64,000 nucleotides of DNA from Stagonosporopsis chrysanthemi. Lineage: Eukaryota; Ascomycota; Dothideomycetes; Pleosporales; Didymellaceae. Each line of letters starts with the position of its first letter. Position 1 is the stretch's first letter. Below the pieces are notes generated by a model. The model did no database searches. It saw nothing but the letters and a program-made list of their open reading frames with translations, and was not told where the DNA came from. The position numbers and the translations under genes were made by a program. Location: positions 124,001 through 188,000 of the forward strand of contig JAFISE010000028.1 in NCBI GenBank assembly GCA_022560025.1. The letters are read 5' to 3'. Shown piece by piece: positions 48,336 through 58,330 of the stretch.

Positions 48336-48563
48336 GATGCCAGTTGGGCACAAGATGTGGCTGTCCCTGAAAGATGGCTGGGGTGGAGTCGGGCGGGTCG
48401 CGGGCCCGTGCTGAAGGCGGTAGAACGACTGATTCTGTTCGGCCCAAAAAATAACTTAGCCAAGCCAAAAGTTCGAATTTGAGTGCACACGACCTTGCCG
48501 CTGCAACTTCACACGCCGACGTCACGGCCCGCGAATTATTTCACGCCTATAGAAGAGAATTTC

Positions 48564-48569
48564 CACGTG
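48564..48569. promoter_or_regulatory. CACGTG E-box upstream of RRP14
   Basis: The site lies about 22 bp before the ATG at 48591. Function is inferred from the motif only. Confidence 0.35.
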
Positions 48570-48590
48570 TAACTTGCTTTACGTGTCAAC

Positions 48591-50274
48591 ATGCCTGACG
48601 ATCTCGAGGTACGCTGCAGGAAGGCGCCCCCGCACCGTTCTTGCCGCTAACTGAGAGCTCTAGTCGAGATTGAAGAGCCACGCCCGGGCTTTTGAAGGGC
48701 TGATGTCGCTGATCCCAGCCAAAGAGTACTACGGGAAAGACGAGAGCATTACCAGCGTAGGCACCACCGCACTAGCGGCACCAGCTTTTCGCTGACATGC
48801 TGTGCAGACGCAATGGCAGAAGAAGAAGAAGCAAACCACCGAAGAGCGCCAGGCCGCCAAGCGAGCGAAGCTGGATCCCGCGTCGCACAAGTCTGCTCAG
48901 GACGTACTGGACGAAAACGCACGTAAGCGCAAGCGCGAGCTCGAGGGCGAAGTCGATGACGATGCTGTCTCGGAGGCCCCCTCTTCAGACCTTGACATGG
49001 ACATTGTCAAGGAGACACCGCTCGAAGGGATAAAGAAGGCTAAGAAGCAGAAGACGAAGAAGGACGCCGACGCCGAACCTGAGGAGGTTGTCAAGGAAGG
49101 GCGGACGTTAACGAAGGCTGAGATCAAGGCCGAGAAAAAGAAGGAGAAGAAGAAGGAGAAGCTCGCAGTGAAGAAGCAGCAAGAAGAGAAGCGCAAAGCG
49201 TCGCAGGCTGAGTTCAAGGAGGGTCTCACGGCCCCCAAAGAGGCAAAGAAGCCTCAACAGAAGGATATCGAGGAGGACGAAGAGGATGAGGAGGATGACG
49301 GTCTTGAGGACCCGGAGGATCGCATCGAGGCCCTTGACGTCAGCGGCCTCGTCGATGTTGAAGAGGGTCAGTCCGCTGCTCCCACCACTACTGCAAATTC
49401 CAATACCTCAGCAGCATCCGATGCCTCATCGTCAACCTCCGTTCCCGAGGAAGCGCCCGCGAAGAATGACACAAAGAAGGAGAAGAAGCCGCTACAGATC
49501 GACGAGAAGAGTCAAGAAGAGTTCCGCATGCGACTCAACGCCAAGCTCGAGGCCATGCGCGCAGCACGCAAGGCCGACGGCCCTGACGGCCGCCCCGCAA
49601 AGAACCGCGCCGAGCTCATCGAAGCCCGGAGAAAGAAGGAAGCTGCCCGCCAGCTCGCCAAGAAATCTGCCCGCCAGGACGCCAAAGAAGACGAAGCGCG
49701 CCAGAAAGCAGAAGAGCAACTCGCACGGATAAGAGGCGGCTCCGGATCGCCCTCCATCTTCCCCGCGCGCTCACCAGAAGCCGAGCGCAGCTTCAACTTC
49801 GGGCGGGTCGCGTGGGAAGACGGCCAGGAGCTCGAAGGCGGGCTGTCCAAGTTCCTGGATGCGCGCAAGAAGAAGGGCAAATCCGACACCAAGACGGCGC
49901 TCGAGGCTGCGCAGAAGAAGCAGGCCCGCATCAGCGGCTACGACGAGGAGAAGCGCAAAGACATCCAGGAGAAGGACCTCTGGCTCAACGCCAAGAAGCG
50001 CGCGCAGGGCGAGAAGGTGTTTGACGATGTCAACCTGCTCAAGAAGAGCCTGAAGCGCCAGCAGAAGCAGAAGGATAAGAGCAAACAGGAGTGGAAGGAG
50101 CGTCTGACGAATGTGGCCGATGGCAAGGAGAAGCGGCAGAAGAAGCGCGAGGAGAACCTCAAGGCGCGGAGAGAGAGCAAGGGCGTCAAGGGCAAGAAGA
50201 AGGGTGCGCCCAAGAAGGGGGGCAAGAAGCCTGCGAAGAGACCCGGGTTTGAAGGGACTTTCAAGGGGAAATAG
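48591..50274 (+). CDS. rrp14: Ribosome biogenesis protein Rrp14 (SURF6 family), 525 aa
   Basis: This is a nucleolar protein needed for pre-rRNA processing and assembly of both ribosomal subunits. Exons are 48591-48608 (only six codons), 48664-48756 and 48808-50274, with introns of 55 and 51 nt. The N-terminal RRP14 region is LESRLKSHARAFEGLMSLIPAKEYYGKD, followed by WQKKKKQTTEERQAAKRAKLDP. A long Lys/Glu-rich low-complexity region with acidic blocks follows. The SURF6 domain at the C-terminus includes FNFGRVAWEDG, KARISGYDEEKRKDI-type helices, DVNLLKKSLKRQQKQKDKSK and WKERL. The end is highly basic (KGKKKGAPKKGGKKPAKRPGFEG). Most of the protein should form charged helices. Confidence 0.93.
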
Positions 50275-50722
50275 AGGTCGAGTCATGTCGAGTGCGAGGG
50301 TAGAAGGAGGGGAGGGGAATAGGTGATGGACTGCGTAAGATGGCCGGGAATCTATCTGGCAAGCATCGCGTTTGAGCGTGCACAAAATTTGGGAGGCATT
50401 TTGGCGTTCGATATCCCATACAGTGGCTGGCATTGTCTGGGCGTCAAGGAACATGTACAGCGATTGAATATGACGCATTTCGAGAGCATCACATGTTGAC
50501 CATGGTTGATTGAGGTGCATGTTTTGCTGGATGTTCTGCGGTCTAAGGGGAATAACACAAAGGAACGATGGCATGCTTGTATGTTGAACTTGGAATTGGA
50601 GCTTTACTCTTGTACAGTCACAGTACAACCACAAAGGAAACAAATGCTGAGCTAGACGCCGCTGCTCTCCTACTATATACAGATTCTGAGCACCGCTTTT
50701 TCTGTCGCTGTCTGCTCTTTCG
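50275..50722. other. Convergent intergenic region, 448 bp
   Basis: Holds the 3' ends of RRP14 and the complex I subunit gene. No gene seen. Confidence 0.5.
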
Positions 50723-51531
50723 TTATCTGTAAGGCGCGTCCGCACGAGCGGCGGCTGCAATCTCGGGCTCCCACTTGTCGCCGTTGGCCAGCAACTTCTC
50801 CTTGTTGTAGAGGAGCTCCTCTCGTGTCTCAGTGGCATACTCAGCGTTAGGGCCTGTACATCATCAGCAACCTCATGTCGTATGTAAGAGTGTGACGCCT
50901 TACCCTCGACAATGGCATCAACAGGGCACGACTCTTGGCAGAGACCGCAGTAGATGCACTTTGTCATGTCGATGTCGTAGCGCGTTGTCCTCCTGCTTCC
51001 GTCCATGCGCTCCTCGGCCTCGATTGTGATGGCCTGCGCCGGGCAGATGGCCTCGCACAGCTTGCAGGCAATGCAGCGCTCCTCGCCGGTGGGATAGCGT
51101 CTCAGGGCGTGCTCGCCACGGAAGCGGGGGGAAATGGGGCCCTTCTCGAAGGGGTACATGATGGTGTATCTGAGGCATTGTCAGAACCAGCATTTCCAGC
51201 CTCGTGCGTATACAAGAGGACGCCAATTGGGCACTTACGCTGGCCTGAAAAACTGCTCCAGCGAAACGTACATGCCGCGGAACATCTCCATGAGCAGGAA
51301 GTACTTGCCGGCCCTGTCCAGCGCCGAGTCGCCCTCATCCCACTTCTTCGGGGGCGGTAACCGGAAGCCGGGCGGGGGCGGTCCTGCGGGCGTGGCGGCG
51401 CGCGGGAGCGTTGTGCTGAAGAAGGCGACGGTGGCGGGCGAGGCGAAGCGCGGCGCGAACTGCGAGTGCCTGAGCAGTGCTGTGGCCGATGGGCCGCGAG
51501 CCAGCATGGTCAATGGCTTAGTGCTGGCCAT
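50723..51531 (-). CDS. NUIM: NADH:ubiquinone oxidoreductase 23 kDa Fe-S subunit (NDUFS8/NUIM/TYKY), 229 aa
   Basis: This is a peripheral-arm subunit of mitochondrial complex I carrying two 4Fe-4S clusters (N6a, N6b) that pass electrons towards ubiquinone. Exons are 51531-51239, 51169-50904 and 50853-50723, with introns of 69 and 50 nt. The N-terminus is an Arg/Ser/Ala-rich mitochondrial presequence ending around FFSTTLPRAATP. The two ferredoxin motifs are CIACKLCEAICP and CIYCGLCQESCP, all eight cysteines present. The C-terminus spans the last intron: VDAIVEG|PNAEYATETREELLYNKEKLL and WEPEIAAAARADAPYR. The start at 51531 gives the presequence. It is divergent from the acyl carrier protein gene. 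Confidence 0.96.
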
Positions 51532-51929
51532 GGTGAGCGCGTGCGGAGGGGTGTGGGCGGCGGGGGGAGATGTCGAGCTGGGAGACAAATGCGAGGTTCG
51601 CGAGCGAGCTTCCAACGTCAAGCGTCGAATAATGTAACAAGCCGGATGTGATTGGCCGGGGGCGCCGTCGACGATGCGACGATGGCGAGCGGCGAATCTG
51701 GGGTGGCAGCGGGCTGTGAAGGATGTGAAGCGCTTGCTTGGTGCAGTGGAAGCTTCGACTGGTCTCTCACTTGCTGTTCAAGTGTTGCTGCCATCTGTTG
51801 TCGAGTGCGCATCATCCCCCCCAAAAGTCACGTGCAGCGCTGTAGCTTTCTTTGCAAGGCGTCTAGCATCATCAACCGCAACCTCCCACCCCGACCCATC
51901 GCCCCTCGACACGCTCCCACCCACCCACC
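51532..51929. promoter_or_regulatory. Shared divergent promoter of two complex I genes
   Basis: These 398 bp separate the start codons of the 23 kDa subunit (minus) and the mitochondrial acyl carrier protein (plus). A CACGTG site lies at 51829-51834. A bidirectional promoter is inferred from the layout; no gene fits inside. Confidence 0.5.
51829..51834. promoter_or_regulatory. CACGTG E-box in the complex I divergent promoter
   Basis: The site reads GTCACGTGC and lies about 96 bp before the acyl carrier protein ATG. It matches the Cbf1-like TCACGTG core. Confidence 0.4.
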
Positions 51930-52604
51930 ATGTTCCGCACCGCTCTCCTCAGGTCCGCCCGGTCCGCCGTCCGCGCCGCTCCCCGCTGCCAGGCTTCAAT
52001 TGCCCGCCCAGCGCGCGCCTTCGTCCAGCCCAAGCAGATGGCGCCTGCCGCATACTTCCAGGCCGTGCGAAGCTACGCCTCCAGCGCTGGTCTGGCGCAG
52101 GAGGAGGTCCAGGGCAGAATATTGGACCTGCTGAAGAACTTCGACAAGGTATGACGATGTGGAGAAGCGATGGAGAACAAGGGCGGCGCGACTAACAGCC
52201 ATGCAGGTCCAGGACGCCTCGAAGGTAGCTACCAATTGATGTGCTGGGTTTGTCAGGCCGCATACTTACGTATCGTAGCTCAACGGCGAGTCGCACTTCC
52301 ACAACGACCTCGGTCTTGACAGCCTCGACACCGTAGAGGTCGTCATGGCGATTGAGGAGGTTAGTCGCACTCGAGAGCGCAGGCGAGGGACAGATCTGAC
52401 GGCAGCACAGGAGTTCAGCATTGAGATCCCAGACAAGGAGGCCGACGCCATCCACAGCGGTACGTGTTTGCCACGACGGCGTCTGGTCCGCATACTGATG
52501 ATATCACAGTCAAGCAGGCAGTGGAGTACATCCTCCGCCAGCCCGATGGTAAGGACCGCTGAGCCCGTTCGCCGACGACCACTAACCTTGTCAAAGCTCA
52601 CTAA
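51930..52604 (+). CDS. ACPM: Mitochondrial acyl carrier protein (NDUFAB1/ACPM), 137 aa
   Basis: This protein carries acyl groups on phosphopantetheine for mitochondrial fatty acid and lipoate synthesis and is an accessory subunit of complex I. Six exons are 51930-52148, 52207-52224, 52279-52359, 52411-52459, 52510-52548 and 52597-52604, with introns of 58, 54, 51, 50 and 48 nt. Exon 2 is an 18-nt microexon (VQDASK), and the last exon holds only two partial codons and the stop. The N-terminus is an Arg/Ala-rich presequence. The prosthetic-group site is Ser94 in DLGLDSLDTVE, followed by VVMAIEEEFSIEIPD and VKQAVEYILRQPDAH, the canonical ACP helices. All splice sites restore the family sequence without gaps. 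Confidence 0.96.
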
Positions 52605-52820
52605 ATGCAACGGCGCGCTGGGTGTCTGGAGACGATGGAGGATGAATGTAGTGGAATTGGAGCGCCGGTTCTGCCGGCCGTGTTATATATTTCCCTGCGT
52701 GTAAAACAGCTCTGGGATGGCAACTGGTACTTTTGATAGAAACGAGGCTATCCACTTTCCACGACACGTGCATCAGTTCCATGTCATGTGAAGCGCGGCG
52801 GTGTTGGCTGCCCTGCTCTC

Positions 52821-52856
52821 GTCGCCGTCGCAGTCGCAGTCGCAGTCGCAGCCGCA
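52821..52856. repeat. Imperfect (GTCGCA)6 microsatellite
   Basis: Six units of the GTCGCA type, four of them perfect, about 340 bp upstream of VPS74. Confidence 0.85.
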
Positions 52857-53190
52857 GTCTCCAGCGCGGAGCCCGCACGGCCTGGGCCGATCCCTTGAGC
52901 TGTGGACTGTGGACGCCGTAACACACACGAGAACACGATTCTCCGCACCGTCTCGCACAAGCGCTCCTGTCGCCCCTTTCTCTGCGTGCCTGCCCTGCTG
53001 CGCGCCCTCCCACCGCTGCCACCGCTTCCACCACCGGCCGCCCGCCCCGCAAAAATCGCAGGGCCCGCAACTCGCAACTTGCAACTCGCAAGGTGACGCG
53101 CATGCGCCCAGGCGTCCACTCGACCCACGGCCAGGAGCACCGCGAGCACCGCCCCCCATTTCCTGAACACCCCCCTCCGCTGCACAACCA

Positions 53191-53196
53191 CACGTG
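53191..53196. promoter_or_regulatory. CACGTG directly before the VPS74 start codon
   Basis: The palindrome abuts the ATG at 53197. As it lies in the transcript leader or at the start of transcription, a regulatory role is uncertain. Confidence 0.3.
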
Positions 53197-54355
53197 ATGG
53201 CTTCGACGTCCGGCGTGGTGCGCCGGCGAGGAGCTGGAGCAGCGACGGGCAGCACCGAAGACGAAGGCAGCCGCGTGGCTTCACCCGCACCCCGGAACGA
53301 CCGCGACCGCGCGCCCGAGACGTCCTACGAGGACTCGGAGAACGGCCACAAGATTGCCTTCGACCCGCGCGACATCAGCGAGAATGCCGAGCGCAGCAAG
53401 CAGCCCAAGCTGACGCTGATGGAGGAGATTATCCTCATGGGGCTCAAGGACAAGCAGGGCTACCTCTCCTTCTGGAATGACAACATCTCGTACGCACTGC
53501 GCGGATGCATCGTCATAGAATTGGCCTTCCGGGGCCGCATAAGCATGCAGAAGGACTCGTCGCGGCGGCGCTTCCCCCTCGCCGACCGCGTCATTGAGGT
53601 GATTGACGACACGCTGACGGGGGAGGTGCTGCTGGACGAAGCCCTGAAGATGATGAAGACGAGCGAGAAGATGAGCGTCAACTCGTGGATCGACCTGATG
53701 AGCGGTAGGCACCACTCCGTTACATGTGAACTGGCCATGACTGACTGACCACTGCAGGCGAGACATGGAACCTGATGAAGATTGGCTACCAACTGAAGCA
53801 AGTCCGTGAGCGCCTCTGCAAGGGCCTTGTCGACAAGGGCATCCTGCGCACCGAGAAGAAGAACTTCCTGCTGTTCGACATGGCCACACATCCCGTCGCC
53901 GAGGGCGCGGCCAAGGAGGAGATTAGGCGCCGAGTGCGCAATCTCCTGACCAACCGCACCGTCGTCCTCCCCGGCAGCCAGTTCCTCCCCGAGGAGCTCG
54001 AGTTCCGGACTCTCCGAACGGTCAGCATGGTCTGCGCTGCCTACGCGGCTAACGTTCTCGAGAACGCTCTCACCACACTGGGTCACGAGGCAAGGGAGCG
54101 TGCATTCGCGCAGGTGGACGAGTTGCTGGCAGAGTACTCGCAATGGCCGTTTGCAAGGAGAGCGGGCGGCAGTCAGGGGGTGGGAGCAAACCTGGGGCAG
54201 CTAATCAACGACGAGATCAACTCTGGCAAGGACAAGGAGCTGCAAATGGAGGTGAGTGTATGCTGTGTTGGGCGTCTGCTACAACCGTGCTAACCAGGTG
54301 TCAGGTGGTCGCCGCGTGTCTGAGTGTCTTCACAAGGCTTGATTCTCTCCTCTAA
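53197..54355 (+). CDS. vps74: Vps74/GOLPH3 family Golgi glycosyltransferase-retention protein, 350 aa
   Basis: Vps74 binds phosphatidylinositol 4-phosphate on Golgi membranes and the tails of glycosyltransferases, keeping them in the Golgi. Exons are 53197-53704, 53758-54251 and 54305-54355, with introns of 53 nt each. A variable, basic N-terminal 70 residues precede the GPP34 domain, which starts LTLMEEIILMGLKDKQGYLSFWNDNISYALRG. Further family segments are SVNSWIDLMSGETWNLMKI, QVRERLCKGLVDKGIL and LEFRTLRTVSMVCAAYAANVLENAL. Exon 3 gives the C-terminal helix VVAACLSVFTRLDSLL. A closer acceptor (ending at CCAG) would change the frame and lose this helix. Confidence 0.95.
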
Positions 54356-55144
54356 GGGTTGGTCAATGTCGCAGATGTTAACACGAACAAAGGATCTCCT
54401 TCTCGTTCAAGGACCTTGCCCAAGGCTATCGTGGCATGTAGCGGGGGTGTGAGCGGCGGATACATAGCAGAGACGCAGGGTGCCATGTTTGGACCCAGCT
54501 TACGATGATGTTTCTAGACGGATGCGGTCTCTTGGTTCATAGCGTTCTGTCCGCAGCAAAATGGTCTGGGGAATATGGGCGTTGGCTGTATGGTAGCAGC
54601 CGTTTGTTATTGAAAGCGTTTAATGCACAGATTGACCACCGCGTGCGCTCGCTCAGCTAATGATCAGTGTACGTTGAGGGGGGGGTTGTATTTGAATGAC
54701 ACAGTATCTACATGCCAATTTGGGCAGCGGTTGTTGACGACGGCCATCCATGCACCAGTACGTAGACACGTAGAAGCTGTGATCACGTGAGGCATTGCGA
54801 ATGCTTGTCCAGGTCCTCCAGGCTGTCTGACACCACACAGGTGACGGCATCACTCCGACGCTTACATACAGTGCCCTCCCGCGCCCGAAGCATTGCTAGA
54901 GCCCCGGGCAGCTGCTACGCGAGACTGTCTGCGCCGAGTGCTGCGGCGCTGCGCTCTGCCTGCTGGTGGATTCATCTCGTGACGGCAGCCGATCGGCACG
55001 TCCTCGTCCGCCCTCCACAGGCCCAGCCGCGCGACGACGCGCAGAGTGCCTGGTCTCGAGGTGAGTGTGCGGCTGTTCTGGCGTTTCCTGGCGCTGGCGA
55101 CGCGCTGCCCCTGCCACTGCCACTGTCACTGCCGCTGCGCGCTG

Positions 55145-55198
<54 letters not shown>

Positions 55199-55349
55199 CC
55201 GTCTCCCCGTCTCCCCGTCTCCGTCGGCGCCCCTGGCCCTGGCCGCGGCCGCAGCCTCGCTACCGCCGTCGACTAACCTCGCGCAGGTGCATGCGCGCAA
55301 CAGCCCTCTGCCCCCGACCCCGACCCCGACTCCGACCCCCATCCACGCC
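54356..55349. other. Intergenic, 994 bp, with a long hexanucleotide repeat
   Basis: 3' flank of VPS74 and promoter/leader of SNF5. A CACGTG site is at 54784-54789. The GTCTGC repeat near 55150 is open in the SNF5 frame, but the residues it would encode are Arg-Leu repeats and are probably untranslated. Confidence 0.5.
55147..55194. repeat. (GTCTGC)8 microsatellite in the SNF5 leader
   Basis: Eight perfect GTCTGC copies are followed by decaying GTCTCC and CCCGTCT units. It lies about 155 bp before the SNF5 start codon. Confidence 0.95.
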
Positions 55350-57811
55350 ATGCCCTCCCCCTCGGCCGCCGACGCCCCCGCCTCCCAGGACTCGTCGCAC
55401 TCGCTCAACGGCGCGTCCCTGCCCAACGGCGCCGTCCAGCAGCCCGGCGACGCCGCCTCGGCCGCCTCGAGCTTCGATGCGCCGCCCGACTCCAACGCGA
55501 TCCGCGACGGCAAGCACAAGGCAAAGGCAGTGCTCGCCGCCTCGGGCCTGACCATGGACGCGCCCGCTGCCGACGCCGTCAATGGCGCGTCCCGCAAGCG
55601 CTCGCACTCGGGCTCGCGCAAGCCGTCGACCGTGGCCCACGACCTCGCCGACGGCCACAGGTCGCAGCAGAAGACGGCCCTGCTCAACCGCTACATCACG
55701 CGCGACCTGTTGGACAGCGTCAACAAGTACGAGCGCAGCAAGTACTCGGAGCAGGTCTACGGCGAGCTCAACAGCCTGCGCGACTTCTACCGCGAGGAGG
55801 TCTTTCCCGTGCGCCGCCAGAACCCCGGCGCCATCTTTGGCTACGGCTACGCTGGCTACGGCAATGGCATCACCGACCTGCAGACAAATCCACGCGACCC
55901 GCGATCACAGCTGCCCCACCTGCTGTATCCCAGCCAGGCCAAACGCGCCGGACGACGCATGGCGCCGCAGCTGAAGGTGGACCGCGAGAAGGGCTCGCAG
56001 CAGGCCGAGCAGGTGGAAGAATTGGTGCCAGTACGCTTGGACATTGAGCTGGACAGGCTGAAGCTGCGCGACACGTTTACCTGGAACCTCCACGACCGCG
56101 TCACCGACCCTCTCCTCGTGGCCCGCACGCTGGTAGAAGACTTCCAAATCCCCCAGGAGCTGCACCAGAGCGTAATACACCAAGTCGATCGCGAGATCCG
56201 CGAGCAGATCCAGGACTACTACCCGCATGCTTTCTTCGACGACGAGCCCCTCGACTCGTCGCAACCTTACTCAGCCTACAAGAACGACGAAATGCGCATC
56301 TTGATCAAACTGAACATCACCATTGGACAGCACACATTGGTCGATCAGTTTGAGTGGGAGATCAACAACGCTCTCAACTCCCCTGAAGAATTCGCAAGAC
56401 AGATGGCTGCTGATCTTTCTCTGAGTGGAGAGTTTGTAACAGCAATCGCCCACTCAATACGAGAGCAATGCCAGATGTTCACCAAGAGCCTGTACATCAC
56501 AGGACATCCCTTCGATGGCCGATCCGTGGAGGATGCGGACATCCAGGACAATTTCCTTGCCTCACCTTTGCCTTCAGTATTCCGACCCATGCAATCAACG
56601 AAAGACTACCAGCCGTACCTATACGAACTCAGCCACACCGAATTGGAGCGCGCGGAATTGTCAATCTTGCGTGAGCAACGACGGCAGAAACGATCAGTCA
56701 ACAGACGTGGAGGACCTGCGTTACCAGATCTCAAGGACCGCCAGCGAACAGTCCGGACTCTCATCGTCTCTTCCGTTCTTCCTGGCGCCGCCGAGTCGCT
56801 GGAAGAGAGCCACCTGTTCAAGGCGACAAGAAAAGCGAGGGAAGGCAGGAGACGTGGTGCTGACGATGATTCAGATGACTCGGATAGTGACGATTCGATT
56901 CTGGAGTCACCAGCACCGGCACAAATCACTGGTGGAACTGCGCGAACAAGAGGTATGCGCGGCGCCGCAGTATCAGCTCAAGCAGCGATGAGGTCCGCGA
57001 TAGGGCGATCGGCAACTCCCGAGATCGCTCAGCTTCAAGAGGTCCGAGAGAGCCGCTCTACCAGGGCGCAGAGATACGAGGCACGAGAGGAGAGCGTGTC
57101 GGAGCCTACCACCATGATCGTCAAGCTCCGTATCTCGTCTGCAAAGCTCAAGGAACTGCAGAGGAATCCAAGGGCGTTTGCAAAGCCAGCATCCACACCG
57201 ATGATGGCTCCTACAACTCTCCCTGCGCGAGGTACACCCGGCGCAATCTCCATGCCTCCACCTCCTTCACCAGCGATGGCACCTATTGCGAAACCTGCTG
57301 AAGCTTCCCCGCGACCACCCTCAACACCTACACCGAAACCTCAGGCGAAGCAGTGGCAGTACAAGCCCGACGGTTCGCTAGACGCGTCATGGCCACAGCC
57401 ACCCCCGAACCAGACGGTAAGAAGATCTGCGGAGTAGAGAGCATATCAACTGACTCATTGTAGCCTCCTTCTCCAGCGTGGCTATCACAAGCACTCCAAG
57501 AACTCCGCGATCGCAACCCAGATCACAAATTCGAATCCACAATGCGTTACGTCGTCGTGAACGAGGCTCACGAGAACCGTGAGACCGGAAAGACGGAATC
57601 GAGAACTGTCAAAACCGACAGCCTCTCCTCAAGCGACCCCCTACCGCCAAACCACAAAGCCTCCTATCTCCCAAGAATACGCTGCCAGGACTGCCCCGGA
57701 AAGCTCTACAACGCGGGTCCAGGACAGTCGGTGACAAACTTCGAGTTGCATCTTAAGAACCGGCAGCACGTAAGCAATGTGTCGAGCAGAATTGGAAGGC
57801 CCGTCTCGTAG
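55350..57811 (+). CDS. snf5: SNF5/SMARCB1-type chromatin-remodelling subunit, 804 aa
   Basis: This is a core subunit of SWI/SNF-type ATP-dependent chromatin remodellers. Exons are 55350-57416 and 57464-57811 with a 47-nt intron. A disordered Ser/Ala/Pro-rich N-terminus is followed by ALLNRYITRDLLDSVNKYE. The SNF5 domain then runs from about residue 225 to 390, with two repeats: VPVRLDIELDRLKLRDTFTW with DPLLVARTLVEDFQIP, and MRILIKLNITIGQHTLVDQFEWEIN with ADLSLSGEFVTAIAHSIREQ. Acidic and Pro-rich linkers separate this from the C-terminus. Exon 2 ends with a zinc-finger-like pattern (CQDCPGK and HLKNRQH) often seen in filamentous fungal members. The ATG at 55350 is chosen because the open upstream part is a repeat. 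SNF5 of SWI/SNF and Sfh1 of RSC cannot be separated with certainty. Confidence 0.92.
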
Positions 57812-58330
57812 TGGCGTGGTGAAGCAGACCTTCCAGGCTGTGCGCATGATATCTACTACGGCGATGTGGGTTGGATTTCAGAGTTGGCGAAGAAAGGCCA
57901 GGTCTTTTGTATAAACATCAAATCTTCAGGGAGCGTGCGAAGGCGCACGGAGACAATTGGCGTCTTTTACCTTGGGGGAAAGCACTTTTCCTCGTGCAAT
58001 CGACTTGACACGCAGGACACATTTGGCGACTTACGTCTCAGCACAGGTAGAGCTGCTGATGGCATCTAGCAAGTAGACACGAATTACATTTATTCATATC
58101 TGGAGGTCTGGTTGGGTCATTCGGGGTGACGATTGTCAAATACTCACCAGCACCACAAATCGTGTACCACGAACACTGGCGTGCCTAACATCGCCGCTCG
58201 TCGATGCTATATCCACCTTGTCCACGTCGCAACAGCCTCCAATCGTTCATCGAATCACCTCGGTTTTGCCATGACGTGCGGGGTATAACGTCACCCGCGC
58301 TCATCATTATGCTTCTTTCAACACCAACCC
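57812..58330. other. Intergenic, 519 bp
   Basis: 3' flank of SNF5 and promoter of the next gene. No gene seen. Confidence 0.5.

Larger units (their letters stand above)
47831..48590. other. Divergent intergenic region, 760 bp
   Basis: Shared promoter space of the 480-aa orphan gene and RRP14. It contains a GAGCCT repeat and a CACGTG site close to the RRP14 start. Confidence 0.5.
52605..53196. other. Intergenic, 592 bp, with a hexanucleotide repeat
   Basis: 3' flank of the acyl carrier protein gene and promoter of VPS74. It is C/G-rich towards the right and contains a GTCGCA repeat and an E-box touching the VPS74 start codon. Confidence 0.5.

Noticed and set aside
49771..51159. Long minus-strand open frame (462 codons) spanning the end of RRP14 and the complex I subunit gene
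   Set aside because: It only makes sense in its first part, which is exon 2 of the 23 kDa subunit. The rest is antisense to the Lys/Glu-rich RRP14 exon, whose codon bias keeps the reverse frame open.
52591..53193. 200-codon minus-strand frame upstream of VPS74
   Set aside because: GC-rich repeat-containing promoter DNA; no motif, and the frame overlaps the end of the acyl carrier protein gene.
54896..55687. 263-codon minus-strand frame with an Arg run
   Set aside because: It lies over the GTCTGC repeat and the start of SNF5; composition is repeat-driven and there are no recognisable motifs.
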